A stretch of DNA of 46,039 nucleotides, taken from NCBI RefSeq assembly GCF_004353185.1, contig NZ_SMUS01000033.1, positions 1-46,039 of the forward strand, written 5' to 3'. This stretch comes from Clostridium cuniculi. Lineage in GTDB: Bacteria; Bacillota; Clostridia; Clostridiales; Clostridiaceae. Numbering within the stretch: position 1 is the stretch's first letter; each line of letters opens with the position of its first letter. The position numbers and the translations under genes were made by a program. Shown in pieces: positions 1-7,429 of this stretch. Under the pieces are notes generated by a model. That model was not told the DNA's origin and made no database searches. It saw only the letters and a program-made list of their open reading frames with translations.

Positions 1-45
1 TATTTATACATATATTATTGTAGTATTACGTTTTAATGGTGTTAA

Positions 46-588
46 ATGAAACTATATGGTGATATAAATATAAATGACTTACAACTATTAGGTAAAGGTA
101 CACAAGGAAAAGTATACAAAATAGATGAAAAAACATGTATTAAAGTTTTTAAAAGAAAAAATTATTGTGAAAATGAAGTATTTACTCTACTTATATCACA
201 AAATGATAGTCATTTTCCTAGACTATATAGCTATGGAGATAATTATATTATAAGAGAATTAATAAATGGTATTGAATTAGATAGATATCTACTTAATAAT
301 TCACTTACACCTATATTATCTAATAAGATATTAGAATTATATGATTCTATGTATAGAATTGGATTTTCAAGATTAGATACAGCATTATTTCATATTTTTA
401 TAACTGATAATGACGAGATAAAACTTATAGACACAGCTAGAGCAATGAGTAAAAATGTAGTATACCCAACTTTAATTATTAATGGTCTAAATGATTTAGG
501 ATATAAAAATCAATTTTTAAACTATGTTAAAATTGTAAGACCTGATATTTTTAAAAAGTGGATTAATAATTTAAATAAGGAGAAATAA
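46..588 (+). CDS. Small protein-kinase-like protein
   Basis: A 180-residue protein that looks like a minimal Ser/Thr protein kinase fold. A glycine-rich loop (GKGTQGKV, residues 16-23) is followed by the ATP-binding lysine in the context CIKVFK (K33), a glutamate at 44, a catalytic-loop aspartate in RLDTALFH (D111) and a metal-binding aspartate in LIDTA (D129, where DFG is usual). The asparagine normally four residues after the catalytic Asp is a His (H116), and the C-lobe is very short, so it resembles small bacterial YrzF/RIO-like kinases more than Hanks kinases. The ribosome site is weak (GGTG). The stop codon overlaps the ATG of the phosphoesterase pseudogene, so the two were co-transcribed. 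The substrate is unknown; activity is plausible but the H116 change leaves it open. Confidence 0.7.
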   Translation: MKLYGDININDLQLLGKGTQGKVYKIDEKTCIKVFKRKNYCENEVFTLLISQNDSHFPRLYSYGDNYIIRELINGIELDRYLLNNSLTPILSNKILELYDSMYRIGFSRLDTALFHIFITDNDEIKLIDTARAMSKNVVYPTLIINGLNDLGYKNQFLNYVKIVRPDIFKKWINNLNKEK

Positions 589-1222
589 TGAGATTTATTG
601 TTTTTGGGGATTCAAAAGGTAAAGAAGATGGTATAAATAAAAAAATATTGCATTCATTGTTAAAGGAAAGCCGTAAGCTAATTCCTTCTGCTGATTTTAT
701 TGTTATATTAGGTGACTCTATAGCTGGTAGTACTGATTCTAATACTTTCTTAACTCAAGTTAATAATTTTAGAAATATAGTATCTAGTTATTATGAAAAC
801 ACTCCCCTACTCCCTATAATAGTCAATCATGAAGAAAATGCTTGTTCAGAAAATAATAAAAGAAAATTAGTTTTGTCCATTCACCAGCTTTTCCTACAGG
901 TGCTCACTTTGGCCATTGCCTTGATTTATACCCTGAATGTAGAAATTCTTTTTGGTCAATAGTTGACAAGTATGAAGTTAAAGTAGTCTTCTCATCTCAT
1001 GAACATAATTATTCTCGTCGTATTATTTCTGGTAAAAATAATATTAATCAAATTATTTCTGGTGGTGGTGAAAAACTTAAAAGTAAGTATCATAGTAAAA
1101 ATGGAGTTATTATACCTCCTATTGCTATACATCATTTTGTTGTAGTAGATTTGAATCCTAAATCTATTAAAATATCTGCCATTGATATAAAAAGGAAATT
1201 ATTAGCTAAATTCATAATATAG
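588..1222 (+). pseudogene. Metallophosphoesterase (calcineurin-like) gene with internal deletion and frameshift
   Basis: The first frame runs from the ATG at 588 with metallophosphoesterase motifs: FGDS near the N-terminus, ILGDS near residue 41 and a degenerate NHE motif (PIIVNHE, normally GNHE). It loses homology after about position 840 and stops at 962. A second frame (open from 860 to the TAG at 1220-1222) carries the rest of the family: VHSPAFPTGAHFGH, then the metal-binding SSHEHNYSRR and SGGGE. The total coding length is about 210 codons, whereas such enzymes are usually near 270-290. This suggests that roughly 200 bases between the NHE motif and the HSPAFP motif were lost, which also shifted the frame. 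The catalytic core is interrupted, so I call it a pseudogene. It is translationally coupled to the upstream kinase-like gene (ATG overlaps its stop). Confidence 0.8.
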
Positions 1223-1332
1223 AGACTTTAGTAATATAAAATCTTATTTAATTAATTTCTTCCTTTTCCCGTACTCATATTTCATAATTAACTTAAAATC
1301 GATATTTTAAAAAATTTTTCAATTTTTAAAAT

Positions 1333-1367
1333 AAAGTAGCTAGAAAATTAAATTTTCTAGCTACTTT
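1333..1367. terminator. Bidirectional rho-independent terminator
   Basis: A perfect 17-base inverted repeat (AAAGTAGCTAGAAAATT and its complement) with a one-base centre and A/T tracts on both sides. It can serve the plus-strand phosphoesterase transcript and the minus-strand NCS1 operon. Confidence 0.85.
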
Positions 1368-1377
1368 TATATCATTA

Positions 1378-1449
1378 CTAGCGAACCAATTCTATTGCTA
1401 CATCTTTATAAGCCCCTTCCCCTATGCATTCATCATTTTTATTTTCTTT
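1378..1449 (-). pseudogene. 3' remnant of a lost gene at the end of the NCS1 operon
   Basis: Downstream of the NCS1 stop codon, minus-strand codons read CIGEGAYKDVAIELVR and then TAG (stop at 1378-1380). The stretch is noticeably richer in GC than the surrounding spacers. It has no start codon or ribosome site and its frame overlaps the end of the NCS1 gene. The operon terminator begins 11 bases after its stop. It looks like the last ~20 codons of a gene whose body was deleted. I do not recognise the family. Confidence 0.4.
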
Positions 1450-2887
1450 TTAAATTAACTGCACAATATAAAGAAAATGCTACAATACAGCCAATTAAAT
1501 ATGAGCTATCATAAATCCATGCTAATCCACTAATGTATTTACAAATTAAAATAGCTAAAGATGTACAAATTAAGATACTTATAGCACGAATATTCCATCC
1601 ATTATGGTAGTAATAATCTCCTTTATCTTGTATATAAAGATCCGCTACTTTTAATTTAGTTCTATATTGAACCCAATATGAGGCCATACATATACCTGTT
1701 ATAGGCCCTAATAAAACAGCTAATGTTCCATTTATAAGATATACATAGCTATTCGGATTAGCTACAAGTTTCCATGGCATAAATACTAGCCCAATAAAAC
1801 CTACAACAATTATTGCATTTTTATATTTTATATATTTACTAAATATAGTTGAAAAAATTACTCCAGCAGATGCAAGATTACAAGCAACATTAGTTGTTAA
1901 AGTTGCTAGTATTATAAATATTGAAAAAACAATAACAATAATTGGATTTGTAAATTGTGCTACTAATATGCTAGGATCCCAAAAAGCTTCACCAAAAGCA
2001 GCTTCTGACCCTGCTGTTCCACAAATACCTACAAATACTATAAATGCAGTCATAATAGGTGCTCCTATTAACTGTCCAATAGCTTGTGATTTTTGACTTT
2101 TTGCATGTCTAGTAAAATCTGAAAAATTTAATGCTATAGTTGAATCAAATGCTATCATAGCTGTTAATGATGGAAAGAATAACTTCCAAAACTCAGAAGT
2201 ACTGCTTCCTGCAACCTCAGTGCTAAATATTCCGCTAAAACCTCCACAAACATATAAAGCCCATATAATAACTACTGCACTTAATATAATTAGTACTGGT
2301 GCTGAAAAATCTTCTAAATATTTAATAGCTTTTGAACCATGATATCCAATGTAAATATTAAATATCATAAAAATAACAAAACTTATAATTCCATGTATAG
2401 ATAAATTACTCCACACTGGTACTATTACTCCAATAATTGAATCTAATGCAACTCCTCCTACCCAACTTTGAATTCCAAACCATAGACAACCCATGAATGC
2501 TCTTATTAAAGTAGGTATAGATGTTCCCTTCGGGCCAAATACCATTTTCGATAGTACAGGAAAACTAGCTCCATACTTTGTCCCAAAATGTCCTAATAGT
2601 ATAGATGGAATCAACACTAATGTATGTCCAAAAACACAAACAAATAGTGCTTCATACCATGTCATTCCGATTGATAATAAGCTACTTGCCATCATATATA
2701 CTGGAATTGATACTAAAATTCCAGTCCATAAATTTATATAATTTTTAGTAGACCAATCTCTTTCATTTTTAGGTATTGGTCTAGTATCATCTGTTAACAT
2801 ATTCTTAGATTGTTTTATTTTATTAATATCATTAGCATTTAATTCAACAAATTCAGTTTTGCTTCCAAAACTATTCTTTATATTCAT
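1439..2887 (-). CDS. NCS1-family permease (nucleobase/allantoin/hydantoin type)
   Basis: A 482-residue, about 12-helix inner-membrane symporter of the nucleobase:cation symporter-1 family. The N-terminal signature DxRPIPxxxRxWS is followed by an LWTGILVSIPVYMMAS helix, the GTKYGASFPVLSKMVFG loop and CLWFGIQSWVGG, all typical of PucI/Mhp1/CodB-like carriers. Substrates of the family are nucleobases, allantoin, hydantoins and related ring compounds; sequence alone does not pick one. The start has a strong site (GGGGGAGGAG). It lies 57 bases after the MalG-like permease and is probably the last intact gene of the AraC-linked ABC operon. An NCS1 carrier inside a sugar-importer operon is unusual. 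The remnant and terminator downstream suggest a further gene once followed. Confidence 0.88.
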   Translation of the reverse strand: MNIKNSFGSKTEFVELNANDINKIKQSKNMLTDDTRPIPKNERDWSTKNYINLWTGILVSIPVYMMASSLLSIGMTWYEALFVCVFGHTLVLIPSILLGHFGTKYGASFPVLSKMVFGPKGTSIPTLIRAFMGCLWFGIQSWVGGVALDSIIGVIVPVWSNLSIHGIISFVIFMIFNIYIGYHGSKAIKYLEDFSAPVLIILSAVVIIWALYVCGGFSGIFSTEVAGSSTSEFWKLFFPSLTAMIAFDSTIALNFSDFTRHAKSQKSQAIGQLIGAPIMTAFIVFVGICGTAGSEAAFGEAFWDPSILVAQFTNPIIVIVFSIFIILATLTTNVACNLASAGVIFSTIFSKYIKYKNAIIVVGFIGLVFMPWKLVANPNSYVYLINGTLAVLLGPITGICMASYWVQYRTKLKVADLYIQDKGDYYYHNGWNIRAISILICTSLAILICKYISGLAWIYDSSYLIGCIVAFSLYCAVNLKRK

Positions 2888-2944
2888 TATACTCCTCCCC
2901 CTTAACCTAAATTATCAGAAAACTTTTTCTGATATTATAAATTT

Positions 2945-3754
2945 TTATTTAATTGCTCCTGTAATACCTTCTGCAAAATATTTTTGTAATACAAAGAAAA
3001 TTATTATTGTTGGAATTGTACAAAGTAATACTCCCAGCATTAACATTCCATAGTCAGTAACATATCCTTCTGTAAGATTAGCTACTAACATTGGCATTGT
3101 AATACTATTTTTGTTAGTCATAATAACTTTAGGCCATAAATAACTATTCCATGCATTCATAAATGTAATTGTAAATGCTGCTGCATATGTTGATTTCATA
3201 GTAGGAAGAAACATTTTAAAAAATATTTGAATCTCATTTAATCCATCTAATCTAGCAGCCTCAATTATATCATGGGGAAATGAACGTGAACTTTGCCTAA
3301 ATAACATAATTAAAAACGGTGTTGATATAGTAGGTAAAATAAAACCTAACGTAGAATTTAGTAATTTTGCTTTAGAAAACATTTGAAATAAAGGAATCAT
3401 AATTGCAGCAAATGGAACCATCATTGCTAATAAGATTATACTCATAACTATATCTTTACCTTTATCATGATAAATTTCAAAACCATATCCAGCTAATGAG
3501 CATACTAATAAAGATAAAAATGTAAGGATTAGTGCATATTTGAATGAATTTATCATTGCAGAACTAACATCCTGAGATGCCAACAAATTTTTAAAATTTT
3601 CAAAAAAAGCACTGCCAGGTAATAATTTTCCTCTTGTAATATCTACACTTTTATTTGTTGATGCATTTATCATCCAGTACAATGGGAATACTGAAATTAT
3701 TGACATTATTATTAAGAAAAAATATTGAAAAAACTTTTTAGTTTTACTAATCAC
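2945..3754 (-). CDS. Sugar ABC transporter permease, MalG type (CUT1)
   Basis: Inner-membrane subunit of a CUT1 carbohydrate importer with about six transmembrane helices. The cytoplasmic EAA loop reads EAARLDGLNEIQIFFKMFLP, which docks to the ATPase. I place the start at the GTG at 3754 (MISKTKKFF), because AGGTG lies six bases upstream; a GTG three codons earlier (3763) is the alternative. The start overlaps the stop of the partner permease by eight bases (GTGATTAG), indicating translational coupling. It follows the MalF-type permease and precedes the NCS1 gene. No ATPase is encoded nearby, so a shared MsmX-type ATPase is inferred. The substrate is unknown. Confidence 0.88.
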   Translation of the reverse strand: MISKTKKFFQYFFLIIMSIISVFPLYWMINASTNKSVDITRGKLLPGSAFFENFKNLLASQDVSSAMINSFKYALILTFLSLLVCSLAGYGFEIYHDKGKDIVMSIILLAMMVPFAAIMIPLFQMFSKAKLLNSTLGFILPTISTPFLIMLFRQSSRSFPHDIIEAARLDGLNEIQIFFKMFLPTMKSTYAAAFTITFMNAWNSYLWPKVIMTNKNSITMPMLVANLTEGYVTDYGMLMLGVLLCTIPTIIIFFVLQKYFAEGITGAIK

Positions 3755-4640
3755 GTTTATCACCTACTTTCATTTGGAAAAATGCTAATATTGCTACTAA
3801 TATTAATATTAAATATGCCATTGCAGCTGAATATCCAAAATTAGGAACATATTTAAATGAAACATTATAGATATAATGGGACATTGTTATTGTGGCATTA
3901 GCAGGCCCTCCACCTGTCAAATTAACTGATTCATCAAATAACTGAAGAGTACCATTAGTAGACATAATTGCCGTAAGAAGTATAACTGGTTTAAGTAATG
4001 GAACTGTTATTTTCCAAAAAGATTGGAAAGGTGATGCCCCGTCTATTTTAGCAGCTTCGTAGACATTATAATCAATATTTTGTAATCCGGCTAAATAAAA
4101 TACCATATTATAACCAGTCCATCTCCATATTAGTGCAATAATAATTATCGCACGTGCACTAGTAGGATTTGTCAAAAAATTATATCCAGTTTCTAAAATT
4201 CCAAACTTTATTAGAACTTGATTAACAAATCCATCTACAGCAAATAATGAACGAAAAATGATAGCATAAGAAACTAAAGATGTAGCACAAGGTAAAAATA
4301 TTGCGGTTCTAAACAAGCCCTTAAATTTAAGATTTTTATTATTTAACATAGAAGCTAATATTAAAGCTAATATAAGCATAATAGGAACTTGTATAATCAA
4401 GTATATAAAATTATTACCTAAAGCTTGAATAAAAATTTTATCTTTAAACATTCTAGCATAATTGCTCAATCCAACCCATTTAATACTACTTCCTACTCCT
4501 GATTGAAAAGATAAAATTAAAGCTTTTATCATTGGATAAAAACTCATTATTACAATTAAAATTACTGCTGGAGTTAAAAATGCCCATCCAATTAAATTTT
4601 GTTTTTTACTAAGTTTAATTTTTTTTGATTTACTTATCAA
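3747..4640 (-). CDS. Sugar ABC transporter permease, MalF type (CUT1)
   Basis: A 297-residue membrane subunit paired with the MalG-type protein. It has the first-helix motif GWAFLTPAVILIVIMSFYP and the EAA loop EAAKIDGASPFQSFWKITVP. The only workable in-frame start is a TTG at 4640, ten bases after GGAGG. The same ribosome site also precedes an ATG at 4647 in another frame that encodes only MNIDK before stopping just inside the real gene; this could modulate initiation. It is separated from the binding-protein gene upstream by 157 bases containing a stable hairpin, as is common where the binding protein must be made in excess. Confidence 0.87.
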   Translation of the reverse strand: MISKSKKIKLSKKQNLIGWAFLTPAVILIVIMSFYPMIKALILSFQSGVGSSIKWVGLSNYARMFKDKIFIQALGNNFIYLIIQVPIMLILALILASMLNNKNLKFKGLFRTAIFLPCATSLVSYAIIFRSLFAVDGFVNQVLIKFGILETGYNFLTNPTSARAIIIIALIWRWTGYNMVFYLAGLQNIDYNVYEAAKIDGASPFQSFWKITVPLLKPVILLTAIMSTNGTLQLFDESVNLTGGGPANATITMSHYIYNVSFKYVPNFGYSAAMAYLILILVAILAFFQMKVGDKRD

Positions 4641-4699
4641 TATTCATTTCCCTCCCTTTTCACTTTGTAATTGCTATGTAGAAATAATACTTTATAATT

Positions 4700-4738
4700 T
4701 GGCTACATGAATATATTACCAATATTTTCATATAGCCA
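4700..4738 (-). other. Intercistronic hairpin between binding protein and permease genes
   Basis: TGGCTACATGAATAT pairs with ATATTTTCATATAGCCA with small irregularities. It has no T-run after it on the minus strand, so it is not a classic terminator. Its position after the solute-binding-protein gene fits a 3' mRNA-stabilising or partial-attenuation element that raises binding-protein levels over permeases. Confidence 0.5.
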
Positions 4739-4797
4739 CTTTAATTTTTATAATAAAAGTACTATTAATAACTACATATTTTTAATCTTTGTATATA

Positions 4798-6132
4798 TTA
4801 TTCTCCCATTGCAAATTTAACTGTATCTTCTGCATTGGCTAACTCTGAATCAATATCTGCACCAGATACAACATTAGTTATAGCCGTTGCAACAGCATCA
4901 CGAGCTTCATAGTAATAAACCCCAGTATTATTGCTTGGAGTTTTAGCTGCAAAATCTAGAATAGTTGAATATATTTTTTGATTATTAAAGAAAGGCTGCT
5001 CTTCATCATAAACAGCAGAATCACCTGCTGGTAGATATGTTGCCATAGCTCCTGAACTTGGTAAAATAGTTTCATAGAAATCAACACTTCCAGCAAATGT
5101 TTTTGATAAGAAATCAACAGCTAAATCTATATTTTTGCAGTTTGATGTAATTGCCCAACTTGATCCACCATTATTAGAATAATTTGTTGCATCAGAAGTG
5201 CTTTCTAATTTAGGCATATTTGTAATTTCCCATAAAGAAGATTGATCTTCAGCTGTTTGAATAGATGCTAAAATCCAACAACCATTAATTGTACTTGCAA
5301 CAGTATTATTAGTTAATGTTCCTATATATTGATCCCAATCATTAACTTGAATAAGTACACCACTATCAATTAAATCTCTATAAGTAGTAACAACTTCCTT
5401 TAAAACTTCATTATTCTTAATATTAGGTTGTCCATCTTCATTAAATAAACTTGCACCTGCAGATTGAAGCATCATCATAATTAAATCTGACTCCCCTGCT
5501 TGCATTGATAATAAAGGTTTTCCTGTCTTTTCTAAAACAACTTTACCTTTTTCAATATATTCTGACCAAGTGATATCAGTAAAATCATCAATAGTAAATC
5601 CAGCCTCTTCCAAAATATCAGTTCTCATGCAATTTACTACAGTTCCATTATCAAATGGTACACCATAATTTTTGTCATCAATTACTGAATAAGCTACTTT
5701 TGAATCACTGAAATCGTTATAATTTATGTTATAGTTAGTTAAATCAACAAATGCATCTGGATAAACCATAACATTTTTTTGAAAAGCATTGTCTTGCATT
5801 AACAATATATCTGGTAAAGTACTCAAATCACCTGATGTAGCTGCTGTAGTTAACTTCGTTTGAACATCTGCCCAAGGTGTTTCTACTATATTTAATACGA
5901 AATCTGGATTTTCTTTTTGATATTCCTTTTCAGCCTCTTCCATTGCGTAAATATTAAATGCTGGGTCCCAACACCAAACTGTAAGCTTATTACTATTGGA
6001 ATCTGATGAAGTATTTTCTGTATTTGTAGATGTAGTATCTTTTGAATCTTCTGTAGTAGAACTACTACCACAAGATATAAGTGTGAAACTCATTATTGTT
6101 GAAAGAATAATTGATAATAATTTTTTTTTCAT
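4798..6132 (-). CDS. Extracellular sugar-binding lipoprotein (CUT1)
   Basis: Solute-binding protein of about 444 residues for the downstream permeases. I choose the ATG at 6132 (MKKKLLSIIL) because AGGAGG sits six bases before it and it begins a proper lipoprotein signal: Lys-rich N-terminus, hydrophobic core and lipobox LISC followed by a Ser/Thr/Asp-rich linker. The mature part (WCWDPAFNIYAMEEAEKEYQ onward) has the family-1 carbohydrate-binding pattern. It would be anchored to the outer face of the membrane. It is the first gene of the operon and has a cre-like site at its promoter (6196-6210). The sugar bound cannot be inferred. Confidence 0.9.
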   Translation of the reverse strand: MKKKLLSIILSTIMSFTLISCGSSSTTEDSKDTTSTNTENTSSDSNSNKLTVWCWDPAFNIYAMEEAEKEYQKENPDFVLNIVETPWADVQTKLTTAATSGDLSTLPDILLMQDNAFQKNVMVYPDAFVDLTNYNINYNDFSDSKVAYSVIDDKNYGVPFDNGTVVNCMRTDILEEAGFTIDDFTDITWSEYIEKGKVVLEKTGKPLLSMQAGESDLIMMMLQSAGASLFNEDGQPNIKNNEVLKEVVTTYRDLIDSGVLIQVNDWDQYIGTLTNNTVASTINGCWILASIQTAEDQSSLWEITNMPKLESTSDATNYSNNGGSSWAITSNCKNIDLAVDFLSKTFAGSVDFYETILPSSGAMATYLPAGDSAVYDEEQPFFNNQKIYSTILDFAAKTPSNNTGVYYYEARDAVATAITNVVSGADIDSELANAEDTVKFAMGE

Positions 6133-6174
6133 AAAAGACCTCCTAAAATAACTTATTAGCCTGCGTAATAAAAA

Positions 6175-6221
6175 ATTATACAGACTAACATCTTCGGTAT
6201 ACGTTTTCAAAACTGTTTTGA
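6175..6221 (-). promoter_or_regulatory. Promoter region with CcpA cre site and overlapping palindrome
   Basis: On the minus strand a TATAAT (6175-6180) lies 43-48 bases before the binding-protein ATG. The cre-like sequence TTGAAAACGTATACC (6196-6210) matches WTGNAANCGNWNNCW at every fixed position except the last, and covers the place of the -35 box. Overlapping it is the dyad TCAAAACAGTTTTGA (6207-6221), a perfect seven-base inverted repeat, which may be an operator for the AraC-type regulator or part of the CcpA site. The -35 itself is poor, as expected for an activator-dependent promoter. Catabolite repression is inferred. Confidence 0.6.
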
Positions 6222-6386
6222 TTTTTCCTTAAAGGTAATTACCATAAATATAAACTTATTTATAATTACGTTTTTTCTAACATTAATATTCCAAAAAAAT
6301 TATAAATTTACAATAAATATAGATAAATTATTTAAATTATTTAAATTATATACTATACATCATAGTAAGTTAAGAACATATAAATA
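6222..6386. other. AT-rich upstream regulatory stretch without a gene
   Basis: This is the rest of the 302-base gap between the AraC-type gene and the ABC operon. I see no open frame of note, no RNA motif and no further clear repeat beyond short A/T runs. Confidence 0.5.
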
Positions 6387-6427
6387 AAATCCAAGTAGTA
6401 ACAGTATTTTTTACTCTACTTGGATTT
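6387..6427 (-). terminator. Rho-independent terminator of the AraC-type regulator gene
   Basis: Perfect 12-base stem (AAATCCAAGTAG with CTACTTGGATTT), 17-base loop, starting 7 bases after the regulator's stop codon, with a T-rich run on the minus strand. Confidence 0.8.
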
Positions 6428-6434
6428 CTAATTA

Positions 6435-7322
6435 CTATTTCTCTCTGTATTTTGATGGCGTACAACCATATATATTACGGAATGTTTTTGCAAAATAACT
6501 CATATCTTGAAAACCACAAATTATACCAATATCTACTATTTTCATATCTGTATTTGTCAATAACTCAGCAGCTTTTTTAATACGAAAAGATTTTAAATAT
6601 TGTATCGGTGTAGTTCCAATAGTACTATGAAAACAACGAAGGCATTCACTTACACTTAAAGATACACTTTCAGCAATTTCATTAATAGTAATATTATCTG
6701 AATAGTGTTCTTCAATATATTGAAGCATATTTTTCATACGATGACTGTCTCGTAACTTCTTTGTTGAAGTATTTGATTCTATACAATCTAAATGTTTAGA
6801 CATAAGATAAATGATTTTTGATAAAACATTACGAACTTCAAATTCATGTCCCTCCTCTTCATTAACACAAAGAAACCATGCTTCATCAATACTAGATAGT
6901 AAATCTTTTTGCCATTGTATTGAACAATCTAAAAACAATCCTTTAAAAGAAATATTATTTAAAATTGGATTTAAATATTTTGTCCAAAATATACTATTAG
7001 GACTACCACCAACTAAACGAGGATGAAATACAATAGAATGAAATCTACAGGTAGGACTTTCATAAATCCAACCACCATGAAGAACTCCTGTATTAATAAA
7101 AAAACCATTTCCTTCATTTACAATATATTTTTCACCATCTACTGCAATAATGGCACTACCTTCTGAAACAACAATCAATTCTAATTCTTCATGCCAATGC
7201 CAATCAACAGATTCTCTCTGTAAATCATCATGGTAACATGCTATAGGAAAGCTAGTAATTCCATGTTCAATTAATTCAAGACCTGTTTTATCTATTTTTG
7301 ATATACATTCTGATAACGCCAT
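6435..7322 (-). CDS. AraC-family transcriptional regulator with cupin sensor domain
   Basis: A 295-residue regulator. The N-terminal half is a cupin (HWHEELELIVVSEGSA, a metal/ligand-binding beta barrel around residues 40-90). The last ~100 residues carry two AraC helix-turn-helix units (ITINEIAESVSLS, then IVDIGIICGFQDMSYFAKTF and the closing GCTPSKYR). Ribosome site AAGGAG, ATG start. It is followed by its own terminator, then the ABC/NCS1 operon in the same direction, and is divergent from the MFS gene. It probably activates one or both in response to the imported sugar. The dyad at 6207-6221 is a candidate target. Confidence 0.88.
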   Translation of the reverse strand: MALSECISKIDKTGLELIEHGITSFPIACYHDDLQRESVDWHWHEELELIVVSEGSAIIAVDGEKYIVNEGNGFFINTGVLHGGWIYESPTCRFHSIVFHPRLVGGSPNSIFWTKYLNPILNNISFKGLFLDCSIQWQKDLLSSIDEAWFLCVNEEEGHEFEVRNVLSKIIYLMSKHLDCIESNTSTKKLRDSHRMKNMLQYIEEHYSDNITINEIAESVSLSVSECLRCFHSTIGTTPIQYLKSFRIKKAAELLTNTDMKIVDIGIICGFQDMSYFAKTFRNIYGCTPSKYREK

Positions 7323-7370
7323 AACTACTCCTTTTTGAAGATATTATCATATAAAAATGACTATTTTGTT

Positions 7371-7400
7371 TTAACAATTTTATTTTTTTGATGATATAAT
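7371..7400 (+). promoter_or_regulatory. Promoter of the MFS transporter gene
   Basis: TTAACA, an 18-base spacer and TATAAT lie 30 bases before the ATG at 7430, inside the 107-base divergent gap shared with the AraC-type gene. The assignment is by consensus only, in an AT-rich stretch. Confidence 0.5.
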
Positions 7401-7429
7401 CATATCAAGATATAAAGGGGGAAGGCAAT

